A stretch of DNA of 64,000 nt from Theristus sp. LFF4_11 (lineage: Eukaryota; Nematoda; Chromadorea; Monhysterida; Xyalidae): positions 1 through 64,000 of the forward strand of contig JASANC010003024.1 in assembly GCA_030248135.1 (NCBI GenBank), in the 5' to 3' direction. The position numbers and the translations under genes are program-made. The notes under the pieces are model-generated. The model worked only from the letters and a program-made list of their open reading frames with translations. It was not told where the DNA came from and ran no database searches. Below, piece after piece: positions 56,142-64,000 of this stretch (within the stretch, counting starts at the first letter, position 1; each line of letters opens with the position of its first letter).

Positions 56142-59100
56142 TCACTGCACAACGCACGTGAAAACATGCGGCGCCAGCGACAACGCCTCCTCGACGTCGT
56201 TCTTGGCGACGTGCGGGATGAACTGCGACAGGTAGGCGACCATCTGCGTGTCCGTGCAGCCGCGCGGGTGCACGCACAGGTACGGCGCTATCAAACCTGA
56301 CGAGAAAGTCGACAACTGTGAAACACGCGCCATTTGTATGATCTGGCATGCTGATTGGCTGCATCGAGCTCGTTGGACCAATCAGGGAGACGAATTCAAA
56401 CGCAGACAAGGAGCTGATCGCATATGAAGTACAGTTTGATTGTACACACCACTAGTGTGAAAAATGCTCTTGATAAATGCTTCATCCCGCGTTGCTGCAT
56501 TTCCTGACAGCCAACAAGTGAGTTGGCTGCACTTGAGCGCAGCTTTCTCGGGCACCACGACATTCGTCAGTTAGAGGTTGCCCTCTAAAGTGGTGAGGGC
56601 ATTGACGCACAAGACCATTGGTTAACCACCCACACCGCAATCACCGGTTGACACGTGAAACACGCCCCGCAACAAGCCCCCCTCATTCACCAACCAACAA
56701 TGCGCGCATGAGCAACGGTGACGACGTCGCCCTCCGTCTGAGTTGCCTGATCCACGCCGGACATCAATGTCGGTCGTTGTGGCCCGTTGCCACGCATCAT
56801 GTTCAGTTCGGTCAGCAGGCTTTTCTCGGCGCGCAGCCGATTCAGCTCGATGGTTGATTGTGCCAACTGAGAGGCGAACAGCAACGGTGAAATTGGGTCG
56901 ATGAACAAGCGAAGCAAGCACGCAAACAGCACTGTTGCGATCGAATTGAACTGGGTTACCCGCCGGAGTTCAGGCGAAACCGCAGCGTGCATTACAAAAC
57001 CGGCGTTATCAATAGCGTGGTTTTGTAAAACCCACGCTCCAGTTTCGTCTGAATGCATTTGTGCGAAATGCAGTTTACCTCTTCGTGTGAAATCGCAAGC
57101 AGGCGCTTTGCCTCTGCCAGCTCGGCGCCGGAATCGGCGTTCGCTGAAAAACTATTTTTAAAAAATCAAGCCAGAAATCCGGATAACCTGCGCTGCATTG
57201 AAATTCACAACAACAACAAACACAAAAGCGAGCAGAATGGCCTGCGACTGACCGGCAGCCGCCGTGATATCGGCCGCTCTCCTGGTGGCGGCGAGCGACT
57301 GCTCGTGCGTCTGCAGACACTCCTTCACGTCCTGCGCCCATTCACTGATCTGTTTGCGCTGCGGCCGCGTGAACGCCTCCAAATGACGAGCCAACTGTGT
57401 CAACGACATCACCTCGTCGATCGTCGACACTGTCAGTGAAAATAATGCGGTGTGGTGGAGGAGTCGAAATAAATAAATGAGACACGAGACACAAAGCGCT
57501 GTTTCGTGTTATGCTTTCATAACGGCTTCATAATGCTTACGCTCACACAAAACTGACACGCTGCAGAAACAGAAAGCAATAATTGGCCAGCACTCTAATA
57601 GGTGAAATCCTAGTCCGAAGAAAGACAGCGAGCTCTGTTGTTACCATGTTGGACAAAAAACCACACGCACGCACACCTGCGATGAGAGGGGTCCTACTGT
57701 AATGTGTGCGCGTGTGTGAGTGACTGTGCTCCAACAGAAACAGAGTGCACGGTGTTCACAGCAAGACTTTATCATTGCAAACTGCAAGCGTCGTACACAA
57801 GGCGACGGCCGACTGCAGTTTATCCTTGTACGTCTGTCGCGCAGCGTGCATCTGCTCGTCGATGCGTTTCTTCTGCGTCGCCAGCCGCCGCGTGCCCTCT
57901 GCGAGCGATCGTATCACCTCGAACAGCGCGTCCGCCATCGACGGCGTGCACTGGCCGTGCATCAACACGTCCAACAGACGCCGCAGACCGTCAGCGACGC
58001 CCGCACCGACGGCCGGCTCTGTGCGTTTCACATGTTACATTCATGCAGTGTTCATGGAACACAAGGTTTTTTACTATTATCTTTTTTAGTGCTGCGACTC
58101 AATGCAAACATGGATAGAAAGTCAGTTTCAACTTAGACGCGAGAATGAAACTGGGCTGCTCTGCGCTGATTGAGTCGCAGATGCAACAAAGACAATGCGA
58201 GTACGCGCGCAGCCACGAGCACTAACGAGCTGTTGCGAGCGCGTTGTTCTTGGCTGCCCCGTGCGTGTTCTCGCCCGCCAACAGATGTATCAGCGCATCG
58301 GCGCGCTCCATCACGCCGCCACCTGCGTTGCAAGCATGTTACTGTTTCGTTGTGTTTGCAAATACACGAAAACATTGTGTTCACTCAAACTGAACCTCTG
58401 GTTGCAGCGGGCACGGCCAGCGCAGAGCTTGATGTGCGCGTGTTGGTGTCCAACGGTGTTGCGCGGCACGTGGCGTACGCGGGCGACTCGCTCGGGTTGA
58501 CGGTCGGCCGTGTGGTGCAATGTAAATGGGCTGACGCCAATGCGCCTGCGCTGCCGGCACGCTCCAGCGGTGAACGCTCCAGGGGGTTACGAATGCCTGC
58601 TGTTTCGAAAATGCGCCAGATGTAGTGAAACAAAGATACTGTACCCTTTCTCGGAGTTTCTATTGCGAAACACTGACGAAATGTGAACATGGCGGAGAAG
58701 CACCAATGAATATTACCACAGCACAGCAACCACCAACCAGAGTATTGCAGCGCAAGGTCTGCGGTGGTGCCAGTCTGCGCTGCTGGCGATGACTTCCAAG
58801 ATTCACCGAAAGGGTACGTGTTGTCGACCATTGACTGGCCGCTCCATGGGTTTGGCCCCATCAAGCCACCACCGGCACCAGCAGGCAGCATTGGTGCACC
58901 GCTGTAATCGGACTGGCTGCAAACAATGCAATAACACTTGCTACTGCCCGTTTGGCTGTGCAATGAAAGGTGACATGACATGGGTGGATAAAATCATGTA
59001 TGTATGCAGTATTCCTCAAGGTACCGTATATGAAAATTCACAAAGTAGTTTGGGACGTTTGTGTGGACAATAAAATAATGTTTTATCCACAGGCATCACC

Positions 59101-62100
59101 ATTCAGTTCAGTTCCATTTCATCCAACACCGAAGTGCTCTCATGCACCTCACTCACTTGTACAAGTGCGCGTGCGCGTGCTGCTGTTGCAAGTAGGCGGC
59201 CTGATCGGCGGCATTGGTGTACATGGCTCGTATCGCCTGCAAGGTCGCCGAGTCGTAGTATTCGTGCGCCGGTGCTGCTTGCAACTGCTGCTGTGCGCCG
59301 AATGCGCCGTGCATCTCGTTCGCCGCGTATCGCTCTGTCTCCCAGCGCTGCGCCCGTTGGCTGTCGCCGCGAGACAGCAGACTCGGCAAGTGTTCGCTGT
59401 GTGCTTGGCTCTGCTGACGATGGTGGTCGAGCGACGAGACGGCGCCACGCTGCGAGCGGTCGCGATCGAGGATGCTGCTGCGAGGCTGTGGAGGCGAGTG
59501 CGGGCGCTTGCGGCTGCTGCGCTCTTGCGACGCACTGCGACGTGCGGCGGTGTCGCGTGCTGCTGCAACGGTGAACGCACGGTAAGGACAGCGTCTGAAC
59601 ACAGTGCCCTAGGCAAAACGCAACAGCGTATCGTCTGTGTGTGCGTGGTCGTTTGTAACTGTGCAACCTTATTTGTGACTTCGCAACGTGTTGTAATAGA
59701 GACATAGAGCGACTTGTCTTCAGCAGACATGGACTCCAGTCCGGACATCTTGAGCATTCGGCATCCTGTCGTTCCCCACGCCAAAGTGCTGCATTTCACT
59801 CGTCATCATCGTCCAGATTGCGTACCGTGCTGTGCAGTGCTCTGCGCGCCAGCCGTCGTTGTTGTGCTTGTGCTTGTTGCGCTGGACAGCTCCGCTGTTG
59901 TTGGCGGGGGCACCGGCTGTGGAGGCGGCGACTTGATGTGACGCGCCTGCTCCAGCGCATCCGCGATTGACAGATACGGATTGGTGCTGTTGGTGGTGGT
60001 CGTGTCGTCTGCATCCTGCGCGTTTACAATCTCATGTGTGGTCCATTTATTCGAGCGTGCCCGATCGAAATGACGTCAACTGCTTGCAAATGTGCGCTTG
60101 TCATGCACAACAAGCAGAGTCTGTCATGTGAAAATACGTTCACGAGGAACCAAAATGAAATTCTGGCACCTATGTATGACAAACGGGTGTTTCCTTAAAA
60201 CAAATGACGTTATTTTGTTTCGAAGACATTACGTTTACGTGAAGGCATCAACGATCAAATCTACAACAACCAACCAACTGGTTGTACTGATCGTTAACCG
60301 TTTCAAGTGAAAAATGACCTCTACATTTCCATGCAACATATCAGTACCGTCTGCTCATCGGCTTTTTCCGTTTGCTTTTCATTCGCTGCTGATGGCGGCT
60401 TAGCCATGGACACCGTGATGACGGCTGCCTCAGTCCGCTCGTCGCCACTTGCAATTGAATCGTTGAACACAACGCGGTAACCTGCAGAAAAGAATGGTTT
60501 CATCGCTGAACGGCTCACCAAAGAGAAACGGTTCTCACTTAATGCCAACGCCTCTCATACCCCCTGACAATTGCACTTTGCAAAGAACTAAAGAGGATCA
60601 CAGGAAGAAAGACAACCCTCGGAAAGAACCTGTCCATACAACTGTTTCCGAAATCCGAAGTGACATACGTCACAGACACACTCATCTTCAACAAATTAAA
60701 ACAGCGGAAACTCTAGAAGAGCAACAAGTGTGGCCACTCTGAGGGACAGAGTGCACGCCGTCGCAGCGCTACTCTTACGACGAAAGGAATAAAAGGAGTT
60801 CGAAACACTATTGATTCGCCTGCCGGGAATGCACCCAATTTCCAACTGCCAGTCAAACAACGCCGATGAAAAGGGCATCAGGAGTGTGAAGCGGTTGGTG
60901 GTATGCGACCACATGAAGCCAAAACTGGGCCATGGAGGTCAATAAGTCGACGAAATTCGAGTGACTGCGCACTTGCATTCGAGTTGCATGCCGTGGTGGG
61001 GTGACGAGCTTGGGGCAGCTTACCATTCATGACCAAGGCCGCTGTGGCCCCAGCCTCATCCTCAAAGTCAACGTGCCCAAAACGCCGACCACGACGGTGG
61101 TAGCGGACTGCGGCGATACTGCCGAATCGACTGAAATAAGGTCGCTTTTGTTGGCTTTCTGTGTTCTTTTTTGCTTCAGCGTCATTGTCGGTGTCTTTTG
61201 TTAATTCAGTTGCAATTGTTCACGGTTACTTTGACTCAACGTCCGCCTTGCTTTCCATTTGCAGATATCTTTTGTTTCTGGTGTTTCTATCAATTTTTTT
61301 TAATTTTAAGAGTTTCTGTTTGTTCTCCATGTATTCGTGTTTCGATTTTATTCATATTACTTGCCTGTTGAATATTTTTTTGAGTCTGCAGTTTCAGCTT
61401 TTCTTTTAAGAGTACCACATTTCAACGTAACTTTTTCATGTTTGCCTTTTCGGACTTCTTGCCCTTACGTTTGGTGTATTTACCTTCTTCTGGCGTGACA
61501 CATTCCAACGTACTCTTTTATGTTTACTTTTTCGAATTTATACTCTTACGTTTGACGTATTTATTTTCTTCTGCAAACAAGTTTCACTGTTTCCCAAGAC
61601 CTTGGGTAGTATTTTGTGCCACCCACAGCATTCTCTCGGTTGCTTTTACATCTAGCAAGCTAGTTTTATGAAAAGATGGACATCAAGGTTTGAGCGATAT
61701 TGTTTCGTTTATTTTCTTTTTAATTACTAAGCTTCTTGCACAAGCTTTCACGACTAAAGTGGTTTGAGAGGGGCATATCACTGATGAGGCCACCCCTCTT
61801 CTGCATATGATGTTGACCGGACCGAAATGCACAGAACCATTATGCAAATTGGTTGATTTGGTGTTTTTAAGATCTCTTTGACTTGATTTTTTCACTTAAA
61901 CTCTTTTGTGTTGTTGTTTGGCGTCTGTTATTATATTTTGGATCATCTGCATAGCTTTAATTTGGACACAAATTAAAAAAAATTCGACCAATCAACTCTT
62001 TCATAACATTTTGAAAAGCCATGCATTGTTTTCTCTGTGACATCTAGTGTGTTGCATCTTTATTTCCCACCCCAAAATTAAAAATCACCCACCAAGTGTA

Positions 62101-63284
62101 ACGCTTGAATTGTCATGAAAAATCTTATAAAATTAATACCTGTAAAAAAGCTAAACTCTGAGAACCCGCAGGTAACATTGTTTCTTTCAACCCCGCAAAT
62201 AACATTGTTTCATGGAATCTTGGCCGCAGGCAACACTGTTTCTCTTTAATGTCATCAATTCAATTTCGACACCGGAACCACCAAAGAACAAACCTGAAAA
62301 TCTGGCTCAACACCTCTGACGTGAAGTTCTTGTTCAGGCCACAGATGTACACTGACTTGCTGACGGTTGGCGCGTCCTCTTGCACAGGAGCAACGAAATC
62401 TAAAAGTGCAAATCAGATATTCTGTGAAACAATGGTGCGGATGAAACAAGGTGCAAAGTGTCACTTTTTTCTAGAAAATTAGAACGATTGCGCACAGCAC
62501 CTCTTGCTGGCTTGTACAGCATCGCGTCGGCAAGACGAATCTCGGGCGTTTCCTTGGTCACGGACACGGTCGACACGTACGTGTTCGCATTCGTCTAAAA
62601 TTCAGTTCAATTCAAACTCGCTGCAACAAACACAGCTTGCCCAAAACCGTTCTGTGCGGACCAACAGCATCCAATGCTCGTCTCGACTCTCAAGACTGGC
62701 CTCCCCTCGCCTATTTAGTGATGTGTCCTTGTGTTAAACTGCGTCTCAGACCTGCGTTCGGTGAATTTACGTTCGCCGAATAAAATGTGCTATGGATCAC
62801 AGCCCTCCTTGCAAACCAATATCAATCACCAGTTGACAGCTGAACATAGCTGAACAGAACCCATGACACAGAAAAATGCAGCAATCGTTTATTCCACTTA
62901 TAAAATCAGCGGTCATTTATGCTGAAGCAACCCCCACTTGTTCAGCGAAGTCGTGTTGCTTCAACAAGAGTGCGCTATTGGTGTCACTTAAGCACTTCAT
63001 TGATACGCAGCGAAGCGAAGTGACGCTGGCGTTTGCAGCTGCATGAATGGCGTGATGCGAAGCGAGTGAGCAGCAAAGCACGCCCAGCCAACCTTTGCGG
63101 TTGTCGTCGTGGGCGTGTCAGTGGCGCCGAGTTTCGCAGCACTCGTCCGCAGACTCTGCACCAACGACTCCATCATGCTCAGATTGTCGTCGTCGTCGCC
63201 GTCGTTCTTCGACGTCTTCTTGCGTTTATCGGGCGCCTTCGTCATGTCCAGGATCTCGACGTCACCGTCATCCGCGCCGTTCAT
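56142..63284 (-). CDS. RRM protein with low-complexity middle and coiled-coil C-terminus, about 831 aa
   Basis: Fifteen exons keep phase (2496 nt): 63284-63093, 62594-62501, 62399-62294, 61130-61024, 60481-60348, 60015-59826, 59562-59157, 58916-58738, 58596-58396, 58322-58227, 58018-57797, 57429-57253, 57143-57079, 56866-56695, 56296-56142. Residues 1-64 are acidic (DDGDVEILD, KNDGDDDD). About 110-195 is one RRM: RNP2 VYICGL, RNP1 RRFGHVDFED, closing strand VITVSMAKPP. Residues 211-540 are low complexity: Pro/Thr-rich, Ser/Arg (RRSASQERSSRKR), Gln/His/Ala (LQQQHAHAH) and Gly-rich. Residues 560-780 are helical, coiled-coil-like (TQKKRIDEQMHAARQ). The last 50 residues form a compact module (CTDTQMVAYLSQFIPHV). 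It is probably a nuclear RNA-binding protein; I cannot name it. Alternative: two genes, the first ending at TGA 58385-58387 and a second starting at ATG 58311. The 141-bp eighth intron lacks stops and is a multiple of three. Confidence 0.75.
56350..56406. repeat. Short dispersed repeat, copy 2
   Basis: Shares GCTGCATCGAGCT, GACCAATCAG and ATTCAAACGCAG with 45364-45424. It lies in the last intron of the RRM gene. Confidence 0.55.
60176..60226 (+). repeat. Degenerate fragment of repeat family B
   Basis: TGACAAACGGGTGTTTCCTT...AAACAAATGACGTTATTTTG parallels the TGACAAACGGGCGTCTTTAA...AGCAAATGACGTCATTTTA stretch of copy 2 (53473-53651). Confidence 0.6.
61411..61585 (+). repeat. Tandem pair of a roughly 86-bp unit in RRM gene intron
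   Basis: ACATTTCAACGTAACTTTTT...CTTACGTTTGGTGTATTTAC is followed by ACATTCCAACGTACTCTTTT...CTTACGTTTGACGTATTTAT. Both end in TTCTTCTG. Confidence 0.7.
62165..62255 (+). repeat. About 33-bp repeat, three copies, in RRM gene intron
   Basis: CCCGCAGGTAACATTGTTTC, CCCGCAAATAACATTGTTTC and GCCGCAGGCAACACTGTTTC follow one another. Confidence 0.7.
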
Positions 63285-64000
63285 ATTTGCCTTTTTTTCC
63301 TCGTTTTTATTCCGTTTCGCGAAAACAAAAACAAAATGGTATATGCACGGAACAATTCAGTGGTCCGGTCATTCTGACAACTGAATGAAAATAGCCGTTT
63401 CTATGAAACGGGCGGCATGGAATACCAAAGAACGACCAACGAGCAAACGAAAGACAAGCAGGCCACGGCAATTCATAAACCAATTTTATTCGCGCAATAT
63501 ATCAGATAAAATCAGCAAACAAAAACGAATTCACTTAACGATCACGGTTGCTTTCAAAATCGATGACATTCAGTTCAGCGAATGATTAAAATGTTTTGTG
63601 TAAACGAACGTGCATGTGCGGGTTACATATGACAAAAAACACAGAACAATCAAAACGGGTTAACACGAAAGGTTATGTGAAAAAATCGCAATGGCATGTT
63701 TTATAGTTTTGCTTCAATTTTCCACACAGGGTGCAGCGGTGAGGAACAAAAAAAAACGAGCAATACAATTTTTTCAATTGAAAATGGCAAAAACAACAGA
63801 GAAAACCACCACACAAACTAAATATTAACCAGAGAACCAGAAAAGATCATAAGAACGTCACAAAAATTACATTTTGACAAAAACAATAATCATTTACAAA
63901 CAGAGAACCCATTCTCAGTAAATTTTAGATACTTTGTAAACGACGAAAGAAACTAACAAAGCTAGCAATCCGTTATAATTTCTCACGTCAGGATTTCATT
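63285..64000. other. 5' flank of the RRM/coiled-coil gene
   Basis: AT-rich; no coding exon on either strand. Promoter and 5' UTR of the minus-strand gene should lie in its first part. Confidence 0.45.

Noticed and set aside
58170..58625. Plus-strand open frame with a plausible acceptor (gttgcag at 58405) and hydrophobic pattern
   Set aside because: No plus-strand start or partner exons were found, while the minus strand gives a chain of phase-matched exons through the same region.
59103..59707. Several overlapping open frames on both strands
   Set aside because: They are shadows of the GC-rich exon 7 of the RRM gene; only the frame entering at 59562 and leaving at 59157 keeps phase.
61160..61675. 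T-rich open frames on the plus strand
   Set aside because: They arise from a pyrimidine-rich tandem repeat in an intron of the RRM gene and lack any gene structure.

Overview
The window is nuclear DNA from an animal, almost certainly an invertebrate. Every supported gene is split into exons of about 50-750 bp with GT...AG introns. Exons are GC-rich at third positions, while introns and intergenic DNA are AT-rich and full of transposon remnants. The families present (SNAP-25, an OATP transporter with a Kazal loop, a PPM1H-type phosphatase, a vasopressin-type GPCR, a CAP-ShKT secreted protein) are animal families. CAP plus ShKT fusions and long-tailed peptide GPCRs fit invertebrates, but I cannot name the phylum.

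Exon models were built by reading splice sites and checking that the reading phase is kept across every junction. For the recognised families this was also checked against the family's expected order of motifs. The 436-aa, 1076-aa and 831-aa models each keep phase across ten or more exons.

Layout, left to right. 0-1.4 kb: last four coding exons of SNAP-25 (+). 3.3-6.3 kb: 11-exon secreted Cys-containing protein (+), with a C-rich MITE in one intron. 7.0-8.3 and 10.1-10.9 kb: two Ser/Arg-rich proteins of unknown function (+). 11-16.6 kb: gene-poor, with foldback and TIR elements, a degenerate minisatellite split by a MITE, and one possible small secreted peptide (-). 16.7-19.2 kb: secreted Cys-rich protein (-). 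20.1-23.6 kb: vasopressin/oxytocin/CCAP-type GPCR (-). 26.0-29.8 kb: PPM1H-like phosphatase (-), head to head with a secreted kelch-repeat protein (+, 30.4-31.7 kb). 33.5-36.4 kb: CAP-ShKT protein (+). 38.5-52.0 kb: OATP/SLCO transporter (-), with a 1.3 kb foldback element in its last intron. 52-55 kb: repeat nest with two hAT-like elements that keep 8-bp target duplications. 55.2-55.6 kb: small Cys-rich secreted protein (+). 56.1-63.3 kb: RRM protein with a coiled-coil C-terminal half (-).

The genes do not form an operon or an obvious pathway. A loose theme is secretion and neuro-signalling: SNAP-25 for vesicle fusion, a neuropeptide-type receptor, and five or six small-to-medium secreted proteins. 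The most unusual content is the repeat landscape. At least eight distinct TIR, foldback or SINE-like families occur here, several in two or three copies, including a foldback family built on ACGTCACGT-type palindromes.
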